Shown piece after piece: positions 12,344-22,982 of a DNA stretch of 36,700 bases; the stretch's first letter is position 1, and each line of letters starts with the position of its first letter. The notes under the pieces were generated by a model. The model ran no database searches. It was not told where the DNA came from and saw nothing but the letters and a program-made list of their open reading frames with translations. Both the position numbers and the translations under genes were made by a program. This DNA is from Chara braunii (taxonomy: Eukaryota; Streptophyta; Charophyceae; Charales; Characeae), in the NCBI GenBank assembly GCA_003427395.1, contig BFEA01000142.1, positions 2,360,564 through 2,397,263 of the forward strand, read 5' to 3'.

Positions 12344-12639
12344 ATACCCAACAACAAATCTACAACTACAATCAATACAAAAACTGTCAGTGGAGAGATA
12401 CCTATCAACCACCTATTGACGGTGGGGAACACACTCCATGTTATCTAGCTGTACACTCCCTCCGCTATACTATCCCTCCGCCAGCCTACTGTGGCTAAAG
12501 TAACCGAGTGACCAGGTATTGCTGTACCATCGTGCTATCTATGACTTCCATCACCTTGGAAAAACCAAGAGTCCAGACACAATTGATTGTTTTCCTCCAC
12601 TCTGCAAGGTTTCCCATTTAGAGTCCAAGTCTGTTTGAA

Positions 12640-13614
12640 CCAACGGAATCATGATTGGGAGAAGGACACCGAGGCCACTTTCTGTCTCCAGTCTGCTTGG
12701 ATGGCTCGTCTGAGATGCAGTTTGAATGTCTGCCGAATTTGTCTGTTGGTCTATTCTCTGTTGTCAAAGACCCTGTCGTTTCTGCATTGCCAAATAACAG
12801 GGAAACAAGAAGCTCTCGCTGATTGTGCCACATACCCCCAACCTTTATTCATGGGCACATCTGTGGGAAGCCCCCCCAGTAAGGCCCATTCTTTCGTCCA
12901 TGGAAAGGTATTGTTCTAAATGAAGTTTCATCGGGTTATCCACTGTTCCCAAATTTGAACTGAGGCTGGGCAATCCCACCATAGGTGAACTGTAGATTCG
13001 AACGCCCATTGACAGCGTACACAAGTGAGATTAACCTCCACTCCTCTCTGCGTTAACCATACTGCTGATGGAGTTGAAACCAGTGATACCAACCACAGTA
13101 AGGAGGCGTGTCTTTGATTTGCTATCAGTTTTAGTTGTTTCCAATAAACAGAAATGACTCTATCAATCTTTCCCAAGTCCAATGGAAGAAGTAGAGCCCA
13201 TCGTTCTCGGGCCGCTATCTATGGGATCTTCAGAGGGCGGTTCAAGCCATATCCAACTTTAATCGAATAATCAGCAAGTGTAGCATTCGTTCCCCTGCTC
13301 CCTTTGATTGTCCATTCCCCTAAGACTGGGTTTAGTTTGAGATATAGGATGGATGCACCTCTACCGACGATTCGGCCACCCACTAACTCATCTGGACCTA
13401 TTTCCTCGAGAACCCTTATCTACTGGAGGGGTGTGCCCATAGGCGGAGAGGGGTTGTCTTCATTTATTGACAATAATCTACCCTGATTGATGACCCAACA
13501 TTCGAACTCCTTGCGACCCTCGTTGTCAATATTAATCAACTTCCAAATTTGATCAGGGTTCGAGTGTGTGGTAAACCAGGTGCCCGGAGGATCTACCCCT
13601 TCCGGAGACAACAC
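12640..13614 (-). pseudogene. LINE ORF2 C-terminal part with reverse-transcriptase zinc-binding domain
   Basis: Three minus-strand segments in different frames make up the C-terminus of ORF2. The segment at 13614-13420 contains GTWF and WKLINIDNEGRKEFECWV. The segment at 13182-12928 contains CVRCQWAFESTVHLWWDCP, followed by IWEQW. This is the C-x2-C...H-L...C-P signature of the zf-RVT family found at the C-termini of plant LINE ORF2 proteins. Beyond it, reading on in another frame gives VIWQCRND..., then TNRQIRQTFKLHLRRAI, which resembles the usual W..RN.. tail of these proteins, down to about 12.64 kb. Frame changes near 13.4, 13.2 and 12.9 kb make it non-functional. Confidence 0.75.
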
Positions 13615-13620
13615 AAATTT

Positions 13621-14529
13621 TCATCTCTCCGGAATAGCTTCAATTATGACCCGTTTTCTTGCATTCTGATACCAAGTTTGACCCAGTTGACTGCGTAGAT
13701 CCTCATCTGTTTTCCAGCTACCTCGGATCGGGTTCCACATGTCCTGTATTTTGAGAACCCCCCTCTCTATCCATGTACGACCAAAACTCGTTGAGGACAA
13801 ATCCGCTTTAAACCATTCCCCGGTGGAGTCTCTGATCGTAGGATTCTCGAAGATCGGTTGAGTTAACACTTCGACTTTCGTATGGGGTTCGTTCCAAACA
13901 TCCGGTTTAACTTTGTTCCACGCTCGAATAACTGCTGACCAGACCGGAGATTTGACATGCCTACGTTGGAACGAATGCAACAGCAGACACGTCCACACAT
14001 CTTCTTCTCTAGGTAGGTTCCACTCGCTTGCCAGAATTCTTTCTGCTAAGTACACCCAGTGAGGCGGGGGAAAGAGCAGAACAACCTTAATAATCCACAA
14101 CACTAGCGTCGCGTAGTTCTGTCTCAGTGGGTCTAGGATTCCCAATCCACCTTCCTCCCGTGGGCAGAATAACATTTCCCATGCTACCTTAGAGATAAAT
14201 GAATCAGCTTCCTCAGCGAAAGGTTTCCAAATGAATTTGGCAGCTCTTCGTCTGGATAGCGTATACAGTTGAGTTCCCAGGCCTCTTAGTCTTCCCACGT
14301 ACAACAATAACGCGAAAAGGGCCCCGTTTACTAGCATAGCTCTACCATAAATGGACAGGTGAGGGGCTCTTCCCCACGACACCACTCTTTGTGTAATTTT
14401 TTGTAACAACAATCCATCCTGAGTTTCCCCACAGCTAGAGAGGGCTATCTGAACTCCTAGAAACCACTCCGATTCCTCCGCCCCTATGCGCTTCATGCCC
14501 CACTGCACAGCTAGTGAATATTGAGTCAA
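13621..14529 (-). pseudogene. LINE ORF2 segment following the RT catalytic core
   Basis: A 302-codon open frame. Its start continues the RT domain (WGMKRIGAEESEWFLGVQI, where plant L1 proteins have a W...YLG motif). It then contains LSIYGRAMLVNGALFALLLY and later ISKVAWEMLFCPREEGGLGI, the W....P...GGLGI block found after the RT in plant LINE ORF2 proteins. It is separated from the upstream RT frame only by a TGA codon at 14551-14553: the reading LN-stop-HKSVYF is otherwise continuous with it. It is the best-preserved piece of the element and was not an independent gene. Confidence 0.8.
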
Positions 14530-14550
14530 AAGAAAATATACCGACTTGTG

Positions 14551-15401
14551 TCAATTTAATGTCGCCTCAGAAAGGGATGCATACTCGTCCATACACCCTT
14601 TCAAAGCCCCCAGTGACTGGGAAGAATTCTGAACAACAACAAATAAATCATTTGCGAGGGCTTTTACTTTGTACAGTGTTGGGCCTGCTTGCAGGCCAAC
14701 AATCTGCACGTGGGCCCGAATGTTATTTAAAACTCCTTCCATTTGCACTGCAAACAATAAAGGGGTCATCGGACAACCTTGGCGAAACAATCTAGTAAGG
14801 GGGAATTTGAGGGAGAGGCGACCATTTATCATAACAGCTGCAGTAGATAAGGTATATAGTGTGGAGACCCAAAAACATAAATTTTGTTCAAAACCCATCC
14901 AATCGAGGGTTGAAAGAACATTTTGTATGACCTCTAGAGTCTCAACTGCAGTAACAATATTATCAAATATTGACCTGCCCTTGATGAATGTCGTTTGGTC
15001 AGGTAACACTAAGTCCGGAAGATAGTGGCCTAACCGTCTGGCTAAAACTTTAGCCAAAATTTTGTAAGAAACATTCAATATAGACATAGGTCGTTGGTTC
15101 GGAATATCTGTCGGTCCCCTTTCTTGAAAAGCACAGAGATAATCCCTCGACACATATTCTTAGTTAATCTTCCTCCCTGCAAGACATCCTTGTATATCTC
15201 CACTAGCCTGTCCCCTATCACTTCCCATATCACCAGGTACAGTTCGACTGGTAGCCCGTCATCCCTAGGGGACTTACCCGTGGCCATGGCTTTAAGAGCT
15301 TCGTAAGCTTCGGTTGTTGTGATTGGACGATCCAAGTCTAGTTTTCTGGTCTGAGAAAGCCTGACCTCAATGTTTATCCAATGGTCTGTTTCCTTGTGCA
15401 T
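14551..15401 (-). pseudogene. LINE ORF2 reverse transcriptase core, catalytically dead
   Basis: Two overlapping frames (15401-15075 and 15153-14551) joined by a frameshift near 15.1 kb encode the fingers and palm of an L1-type RT. Recognisable blocks are GKSPRDDGLPVELY, RPMSILNVSYKILAKVLARRL, DQTTFIKGRSIFDNI and motif B, RQGCPMTPLLF. Two lesions destroy catalysis. Motif A (normally LD-x-KAYD-x-V/I between the DNI and MGF blocks) is absent: VIQ is joined directly to NVLSTLDWMGF near 14922, a loss of about 25 codons. Motif C reads ALANDLF instead of the usual FADDL, with Asn encoded at 14650-14652 where the first catalytic Asp belongs. The frame ends at TGA 14551-14553. Confidence 0.85.
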
Positions 15402-15429
15402 ATCTGAGCGGGAATTGGCTCCTTAGTTT

Positions 15430-15909
15430 CTAGAAAGTCAATATATCTTGATAGTATAAGGCAACGTAATTGCAAAGTTCAGTTAGTTTTTTGGCTATCG
15501 GGGCTACCTCATCGAATGGATGTCTCAATTCTTTCATCAAAACAGAAGTTCTCCTGGGGACCAATTTGTGGAATGCTTCCTTAGTCATACGATCGTGGAC
15601 CACTATACCTTTAGTCATCAAACGCTCCGACCAAACTTCCGACTGCTTGCATTTAATTTCGTCTCATTCTGCTAACAGCCTGTTTCTCTCCTTCCCCCAT
15701 ACTTTCTCTGAGACCGGGTGTTTTAGCATCCGAGCTTTCGCATATACCAATCGCTTCTGAATCTCCACCACTCGTCGGTTACGTTTGTAAGCTAACAGAT
15801 GAGAAATGACACTCAAGAGATTCGAGAAGATCCAGAGTTCCACCATTCTGCCGTTGATTGAAAGTCCCCATGTGATTTCTCCCAGTCCTTCCAATATTGC
15901 TTCATCCAT
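15430..15909 (-). pseudogene. LINE ORF2 linker between endonuclease and RT
   Basis: Two short frames, 15909-15664 and 15621-15430, fill the interval between the endonuclease C-terminus and the RT. The first contains KRNRRVVEIQKRLVYAKARM and the second MTKEAFHKLVPRRTS, the basic, helical composition usual for this linker. They are offset from each other and from the flanking domains, so at least two more frameshifts lie here. Confidence 0.6.
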
Positions 15910-16690
15910 TTTATAAGACCTGGGATTTTAAGATTCTCAGTATTGAAACAGAACAGTCTTTTTCCCCTTTCAGCAAATGTTGTATGCAGAGCGAGGATCA
16001 GCGGTTTATGATCAGATAGAAAGTGAGCAGTCTCGTGTATTTTGTCTACAGATTGCCAGAGCGCAGAGGAGACCAAAAAATAATCCAACCTGCGTTTGGT
16101 GATTCCGGTGTTCTCACGGTAATGGGAGAACCAGGTATATCCCGGGGACTCGGGATACGATAGATGGTACGGGTCAACTAACTCTAGTTCGTCCATAGTA
16201 TTGACGAGAGTCAATTTATCTCTGATTCTCCTACCCGAGAGATTGTCTAGGGAGGTATTCCAATCGCCCGCAAGCACAAGATTATCTGCTTCAGGAATAA
16301 TTAACAGTAAATCTTGGAAAAAATTAGCACACGAGGACTCTCATCTGTGGGAGCATAAATAGATGCAAAGACCCAGTAAGACTCATGGATGACACATTTC
16401 ACCCGAGACCAACGTCCCCGCAAGTCTGAGTAAAAATCTATTATTCCAACTCTACCTTCCTATGTATTAAAATTGTCGTGCCCCCCTTGGAGCCCACAGT
16501 CGGGGCCCATGGTTGAGGGTCGTCCCACCAATTGGATAGGCCTGAAATTTTTTCTTCAGAGATTTTTGTCTCCTGCAGACACATAACTTGAATATTTTTT
16601 ATCAAATATCCAAGTTTTCAAACCGACTCTCTTCTGGTGCCCTGCTCCATCACCCAACCCTCTTACGTTCCAGGAAGAATTTTGCCTATT
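15813..16690 (-). pseudogene. LINE ORF2 apurinic-type endonuclease domain, frameshifted
   Basis: The endonuclease nicks the target DNA to prime LINE reverse transcription. In minus-strand order I can read SSWNVRGLG (about 16670), then CLQETKIS (about 16573), then YWVFASIYAPTDESP (about 16370-16325), then AGDWN (16277-16260), RLDYFLVS and SDHKPLIL. These are the expected SWN, Q-E-T, IYAP, GDxN, D-Y and SDH motifs, in the right order. The chemically important residues look intact, but the motifs are in different frames. One frameshift lies between SWN and QET, plausibly at T6 16595-16600, and others between 16.5 and 16.3 kb. The domain therefore cannot be translated as one protein. Confidence 0.85.
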
Positions 16691-17508
16691 CCCACCATGG
16701 CTTCCGCCGACAAGTTGGATGTGGGGCGTGCCTTGAGGGGCTGGTAACCAAGCGGACATCAGGGATGACCTGACATACGGGGATAACAACTTCCTATCCT
16801 TGAACAACTTACCGTCTACTTCAGCCAATCTTTCTGCAGATTGCAGAGGGGGGATTCTCAGTCTGCGTAACTCGGTTTTTCGAGCTTCGCCGAACCAGGA
16901 GAGGGGGAGAAGACGGACTCCCTCCTCTTCCAATTTTTCCAATTGGCCAGGTGCCAATCGAACATCCATGATTGAAACGAAAAATTTAATTCGTTTCCCA
17001 CCTCCCTCCGGTTTGTCCACTATCAGTCTAGGCATAGTCATATCCGGAATAAACCGGAAGAGAAACCTATCATTGATTGCGGCCCTAACCAGTGAGGCTA
17101 GTGCAGACGACAAAGGTTGCTCAGGACCTGGGATACTTACTAGTTGCAAAAGACCATCTGATGTAGGCCATGCAATAACCCATGAGGAATTCCGAGCAAA
17201 CGTACAAAATAGTGGCAAGACTCTGTTCTCAACTGATTGGAGTTGACCCCTTGCCAAAGACGCGGGAACTCTCCTCTTTCCTGATGTACTGCCTGGTGTG
17301 CCCACCACCTTTATCCTTTCGGTAGAGTCTTCTGAACGTGGCAGGGAAGAGTCAGATGCTTCCCCTTTCTCTTGTAGACCGCTTGCACTGGTACTTCCTT
17401 AAAAATAAAGTCGTCGTTGTTTACCTGGAGTGCCAGAACGTGTTGGCCTTGGTAACCCGGAGCTCCCCCTACCGCCAGGGGTATTCTCTGTTGTGAGATT
17501 CCCCCCAC
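16691..17508 (-). pseudogene. LINE coding segment between the CCHC protein and the endonuclease
   Basis: Frames 17508-17311 and 17308-16691 are open and hydrophilic. Readable stretches include RFLFRFIPDMTMPRLIVD and KFFVSIMDVRLAPGQLEKLEE. I recognise no domain. The segment is either the C-terminal part of ORF1 or an N-terminal extension of ORF2: the second frame runs directly into the SWN motif of the endonuclease, which favours continuity with ORF2. A frame change near 17.31 kb breaks it. Confidence 0.55.
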
Positions 17509-17665
17509 TGGGATTGTTCATCATGCCACTCCCTCTGGCAGACCCTACCGACTGTGTACCTCTCGCCCCCTCATTCCCAGCACCTTATGACATTCCCCCA
17601 CCTCCGCCTGTCTCCGTCATCATCATACAAGAGTCACCAACACCTGCCGTGCCAGCCGCGACTCC

Positions 17666-18932
17666 TTAATGTTGTTGCTGTTGAGTCTGAAAGGTGCCCA
17701 ATCCCCCACCCAAGGGGGGGATGTAACCTCCAGCTTGATGAGGAATCCAGGATACGAATGCGTTGCCGTTCCAACTTGGCATGCCAAACTGAGCTTGTGA
17801 AGCATATGGTATCCAAGGTTGACCTCCTCTCTGGACGCCGAGAAAACCTCCTAAGCTCGTTGGGTGATGCGGTGAGAACATAGGACTGTCATGAGAACTA
17901 ACAAATGTCGAGCTCGCTCCGTGTATGTTAGCTGGGGCTGGGGGAAGACCTTTAGCGGAGGAAGAAAGACCCTGGTACTCCTGAGTTGCTGTAGGCTGTT
18001 GTCCACCATTGCTTGGTTGACTGCTCTGTTGCTGTTGACGTGCCCCTCTTTTGCACTCATTTTCTGTATGAAAGAATGCACGACAGCGTCGACAACTCGG
18101 CGTTTCCGAGGATGGCAACTTAACTTCAAGCTCATCGCCTTCCGGTGTGATTACCCAAAGTTTGTCCTTCATGTTTGGACGTGCCGCTGGGTCAATCTCG
18201 AACTTGACGTTGACGAGCGAAGGTTTCAGACGGTCTGGCTCCGTTGGATGTGTATGAATAACAGGGCCAAATTGCCTTTGCAATTTGCACCTCCAAATAA
18301 AAAAACGAATCCAGAGGCACCTGAACAGCTACAACCCAGAAGGTGAGTTGATCCTCCTCTCTTCGTTGATCTCGTAACTGTGCCTTCGTCATCCAAGGTT
18401 TGAACTCCAATTTGTACGTGTCCTGACCAATTGAGATCTCGTCCTGGCTCTTGGTGATTATCCAAAACGCAATCGTTCTAGACTTCGCCACATAGGAGAC
18501 CACTTTAGGGCTTTCCACTTTAACCCTCCCTCGCTGAAAATTCTCTGCATCAAAACTCCCCTCCTGAATCTTGTCATCTCCCAAGGCACGTACAATATCG
18601 TCTTTGACTTTCTTCGATAAAAATCTCGCCCATTCCCGGAAAATTACCGTCACTGTGTGCTCTTTCAGCCAGGCAATCTTCACCCTATCTATCCGCTCAC
18701 TAACCTTAAATTTTACCTCCCGGCCTTCTACAATCATCTCCCCTGGATCTATGTTTGAGGGCAGGATCCGGTCCTCATAACATAGTCGCATTAATTCCCT
18801 AAGTCTCTCTTCTTCATCTCTGTCACCCCCTGGATCAGGAGGGGGAGAACGTGCGCCTCGCTGATGAGTTATGTCTTCCATCCGGACGGTTATCCAACTT
18901 CTAGCTTCTTTAGCAACAAATCGTAAATTCAC
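17666..18932 (-). pseudogene. LINE ORF1 (gag-like nucleic-acid-binding protein with a CCHC knuckle), frameshifted
   Basis: Frame 18932-18192 encodes a charged N-terminus (an alternative start is the MEDITHQRG methionine near 18879) and a globular part with HTVTVIFREWARFLSKKVKDD and AKSRTIAFWIITK, resembling the DUF4283-type domain of plant LINE ORF1. A frameshift near 18.29 kb passes to frame 18283-17666. That frame continues with FGPVIHTHPTEPDRLKPSLV and the zinc knuckle CRRCRAFFHTENEC (about 18093-18053), a perfect C-x2-C-x4-H-x4-C. A Q/G/P-rich tail follows. ORF1 proteins bind the element RNA. The DUF4283 assignment is from memory of the family and is moderate; the knuckle is clear. Confidence 0.75.
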
Positions 18933-20435
18933 CAGTATAGTAGAAGGACGTACAAATCTCCCCTGACAATTATAAACCCCAACCCTTAACTGAAGCTAAC
19001 ACGCTCCTATATCCGGACCTGAGCCAACCAGTCGCCTATGACACCATCGCCAAACAACCCCTAAGCAAGCGAGTGACGGCGATCCTCCGAGCAAGGCGGA
19101 ACAAGAAAGGGTCATAGAACCGTGACGACGTCACGATGGCGGCGCTTACACGGTTGACATGGAATCCCGCGTTACTGAGGGCTTAGCGCTTGGTCCGATG
19201 CGCCGTAGCGCCGGCAGAAGCGCTTCGGCCTTGATGAGCTTTCATTGCAAATATTTCAACAATTTGACCCATTTTCCATCTTGCCATTCAGCATCTCTCT
19301 CTCTCTTCTTCTTTGGTAGCTCCCTAGGACTGAAAGCTGAGAAAGTCCGAGCTAACCCAAATCCTACTAGAACCACATCCTTAGCTGAAAGCTGTTTGAA
19401 CTTAGTTGGCTATAGAGACATAGGTGCAATACCACGCCTGCCTCCGGACCTGACGGGCCGAGCCTAATTAGCCCCGTCGTACCATTTTCCGGCAGTCCGG
19501 TAGGAGAGAATCCTAGCGTGGTCATCAGTTCGGCAAAAAGGAGGCCTTTTCCATCGTAGAGGTGCGCAAGGCGTGCTATTGAGAGCTGAATTCGGCCTTC
19601 CGGGCCATATCTCGAGGACTGATTTGGCACGTATTGTGAGCATGCGAGGAGTTCTGCAGCAACGCACGTCGGCGCAAGATGATTCCTGAAAGACCCTAAG
19701 ACCAGCCATCCCACTCTTTTGCGGCGCATCCAGTTTTACCCTGTGCTTGCGGGTAGCGTGAACCCGCATGTGGAAAGCTGACGACAACTGCGCAGTAGTG
19801 GGCGCTCATTACAGAACCCTCACCACCCCAGAAAGAAGTCCGCGAGGTCCGTCGCAGGCGAACTCATGTCGGGGAAAGAAGTGAAGAAAGGAGGCGATAA
19901 CCCCATGGCATGAGCAGAAAATCAACAATAATGTAAATCGAAAGTGAACGTGCGTTACGGATGAAACGACAAAACGGCGGGAAAATGTCGATTCCAACGG
20001 TGAGAACGGGGAGACGCGGGGTGAGAGATGGAGAGGAGGGAGAGAGGAGGGGATTTGACGTGGCATCGGAAGGGGAGAGAGAAGGGGTGGGGGGGGTATT
20101 CATGATGATGTCCATTTACGCCTCGCAGGTGGTAAGGTGCACAGCTGGCATTCAGTATGCGGAGAGAATGGGACCTAGAGAACAAGGAGAGAATAGAGAG
20201 TGTATTGTGAGAGTTGCCTGACGCACAGCTCGTTGGGGAAGTGACCGTGTTCGATGCCTGGAAGCCTGAATGGACTGTTTTCGTCGCCGCGGTCGGAGGA
20301 GGGGGATCACGGAGCGAGTCGTTACAGAACCGGTCACGGACCGATTTAGGTCAGAGGGAAAAGGGTGGGGAGTCGCCGGAGGGAAAAGCCGGTGAATAAC
20401 ACCGGCAGACTTGACCAGGATCACATAGTCTCTCG
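18933..20435. other. GC-richer intergenic DNA upstream of the SR-like gene
   Basis: This segment may contain the 5' UTR of the LINE (to about 19.15 kb) and promoter or leader sequence of the plus-strand gene that starts at 21114. Minus-strand open frames of 76-120 codons near 19.4-20.2 kb and the plus-strand frame at 19159-19467 show no domain that I recognise. I see no confident TATA box or transcription start. Confidence 0.4.
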
Positions 20436-20552
20436 CTCGCACTCTCTGTGTGTGTGTGTGTGTGTGTGTGAGTGCGCACACGCGTGTGTATGTGTGCGTG
20501 CGTGCGTGGCTCCCTGTTTGTTTGTTTGTTTGCTCTCGTGTGTGTGTGTGCG
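20436..20552. repeat. GT-rich microsatellite (TGTG / TTTG / GCGT types) next to the gap
   Basis: Runs of (TG)n, an alternating GCGCACACGCGTGTGTATGTG stretch, (TTTG)n near 20515-20530 and a second (TG)n lead directly into the Ns. Alternating purine-pyrimidine sequence of this kind is Z-DNA-prone and hard to assemble, which probably caused the gap. Confidence 0.9.
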
Positions 20553-20699
20553 NNNNNNNNNNNNNNNNNNNNNNNNNNNNNNNNNNNNNNNNNNNNNNNN
20601 NNNNNNNNNNNNNNNNNNNNNNNNNNNNNNNNNNNNNNNNNNNNNNNNNNNNNNNNNNNNNNNNNNNNNNNNNNNNNNNNNNNNNNNNNNNNNNNNNNN
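20553..20699. other. assembly gap (147 N)
   Basis: An unbroken run of N. The true length and content are unknown. It lies about 0.4 kb upstream of the start codon of the only intact gene, so part of the leader or promoter may be missing. Confidence 0.99.
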
Positions 20700-20817
20700 A
20701 AACAGTTGACCTAATCATGTGACATCGACAGCTGTGTGCGTGCATCGGCAGTCAGGTAAGTGGGACGATAGAGGGACATAGGGCTTTCTCTACGAAGCAG
20801 GCGGAGCGTTGGCCGTG

Positions 20818-20859
20818 ATGGAGTTATTCTCGCGCAAGGATCGTCATCGGGCGGTATAG
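20818..20859 (+). promoter_or_regulatory. possible upstream ORF (13 codons) in the leader of the SR-like gene
   Basis: ATG at 20818 opens a 13-codon frame, MELFSRKDRHRAV, ending in TAG (20857-20859), well before the main start at 21114. It would be a uORF only if transcription starts upstream of it, which the sequence does not show. Confidence 0.2.
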
Positions 20860-20944
20860 GAGAGGAAGTAAGCGGTGGGGGTAGGGGAAGGGCAACGAGC
20901 TCTAGCAGAAAGCAGGAGGTGGGAGAGAAGGGCTGGGGAAGATT

Positions 20945-21010
20945 ATGGGGATGGATCAAGGAAGGGGCGTTAGGGGAGAGAGAGGGAGGAGGAGGAGGTG
21001 GCGGAAGTAG
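20945..21010 (+). promoter_or_regulatory. possible upstream ORF (21 codons) in the leader of the SR-like gene
   Basis: ATG at 20945 opens a frame of 21 codons, rich in Gly and Arg, ending in TAG at 21008-21010. It lies 103 bp before the main ATG and in a different frame, so ribosomes would have to re-initiate or scan past it. Whether this region is transcribed is inference. Confidence 0.2.
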
Positions 21011-21113
21011 GGGGCGGGGGAGGGGGGGAGGAGAGTGCGGAAGAGCTTGAACAGTGGGAGTGAAGTAGGGGCGGAAGATTGGGGGGAGGGGAGAGGGAAG
21101 GGGGGTAAAGTAC

Positions 21114-21429
21114 ATGGATGACGCGCAGGGCCGCATGCAACATCATCATCAACTGCTTGATGCGGCAGGGCAACACAGAGGGGCAGCCATGTACCCTCCT
21201 CACCTTGGTCCTAACCAGCCTTCTCTTCATCATCATCCTTCTCAGCATCACCAGTTGAGCCAGCAGGAGCAGCAGCAGATGATTGGGGGAATGTCGCAGC
21301 AAGCGATGTGTGATGGAGGCATGAAGGGAGGAGGGCTTGTCGCAATGAGAGAACAACAGCACGCTGAAAATCGGCCAGGGGCAAGAGGAGGAGGAGGAGG
21401 AGGAGGAGGGCACATGCAAGGCGGTGACA

Positions 21430-21460
<31 letters not shown>

Positions 21461-22079
21461 AGCGCGTTTGTTGTCGTTGCAGGGTGTGCAACAGCCGCAA
21501 CACGCGCTACTAAACGCCGAGATGCAATGGGGAGGGGGAGGAGGAGGAGGTGGTGGTGGCGGTTCAGGTTCACATCCTCCTCATCACCATCAGGGCAATC
21601 CAAGTTTAGCAACGGGCGATGACGTGGCAGGGAACTATCATCAACATCATGATCCATCTAATCACCCCCCTTCACATGCTTCTCAGCCTCTGCATTCAGC
21701 GATCATGCCTGGAGCAGGGTACAGTTCCATTGCACCCACTCTACAACACCAGCACTCGGCATCCATGGATGCTTATGCCCAACGGCAGCAAGGGACAGTC
21801 GGTCAGATGTCGCAGTACGATCATTCGCAACAGGGGGCCGCGTACGTTGATAGTAATCAACAAGTTTGGGGAGACGTGAGCGGTGGAGGGGTAGGAGGAG
21901 GAGGTGGCGCTTGGAATCAGGCCGCGATGGAGCAATGGGGGGGTTATGGTTATCAACAGATCGGGTACGGTAGTAACAGCTATGGCAATTTCACCTCTGG
22001 CAGTGTCGAGAGCGAGTGGGCGGCCAAGGCTCGTGCCTGGGCGGCTGCCAAGGCTGCTCTCGAAGCCCAGACCCAGGGC

Positions 22080-22110
<31 letters not shown>

Positions 22111-22634
22111 TGCAACACCAGCAGCAGCAGCAACATCACCAGCAACATCAGCAGTTGTTGGGGTCGCAGGATGCCATGCAAATGCACCATCAGCGATATC
22201 CTTATGATGCGGAGCACCATCGTCATCATCCTCACGATCATCCTTATCAGGTTCAGCACTATGAATTTCAACAACAACAACAACAACAAGAGCAGCAGCA
22301 CGAGATGCACCTAGGGCAGGACTTCCTTCCTCCTAGTCACGTACAAACGTCTGCCGCTGGCCTTGCTCTCCAGCAGCAGCAGCAGCAGGTTCCTCCTGGG
22401 CAATCCCCCAAATCCCCTGTCTCGCAAATGACTTTGCACGGATCCCACGAGGTAAACCACCAACTTCAACTGCATCATGCCTCGCCCGCCGGCTCTTCCG
22501 CCGGGTTTCATCTGGATGGAACGGGGCAGCAACAGCACCAACACCAGCAACAACGGCAGCATCCGCAAGTGCAGAGTGATGGCGCAGTTCATCAACAGCA
22601 GCAGAGTCACTCAGGGGGAGAGGATGGTGGGGGC

Positions 22635-22673
<39 letters not shown>

Positions 22674-22936
22674 TTGCAGGTGGGAGGACAGTATCGCCAC
22701 GACCAACATATGCAGCACGGCAATGACTACGCACATTCTATGCGAATGGGAGGGGCAGGGGCAACTCCCTCCTTCCTTGATGAGCAGCAGCAGCACCAGC
22801 TAGATCAATCCCAAATGGGATTGGGACCGTCTGGGATCCCGATGGCACCAGCGTCGGCTGGAGGACCTTACCCCCTAGGAGGAGGAGGGGGTCAAGAGGC
22901 CGTTGGCGGTATGGATGGAGCAGAGGGAGGTGTCCT

Positions 22937-22982
<46 letters not shown>

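Larger units (their letters stand above)
12015..18932 (-). mobile_element. L1-like (plant LINE) non-LTR retrotransposon, nearly full length, inactive
   Basis: On the minus strand this region carries, in order, an ORF1-like protein with a CCHC knuckle, an AP-type endonuclease, a reverse transcriptase, a long C-terminal segment and a zinc-binding C-x2-C...H..W..C domain. That order is the standard architecture of plant L1-clade LINEs. The coding parts lie in several frames joined by frameshifts and at least one in-frame stop. T18 at 12015-12032 (+) reads as a poly-A tail at the element's 3' end, directly preceded on the minus strand by an AATAAGAATAAGC-type sequence. I found no target-site duplication, so the right border (5' end) is approximate and may lie beyond the ORF1 start, up to about 19.15 kb. 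The element probably inserted by target-primed reverse transcription and then decayed. Confidence 0.88.
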
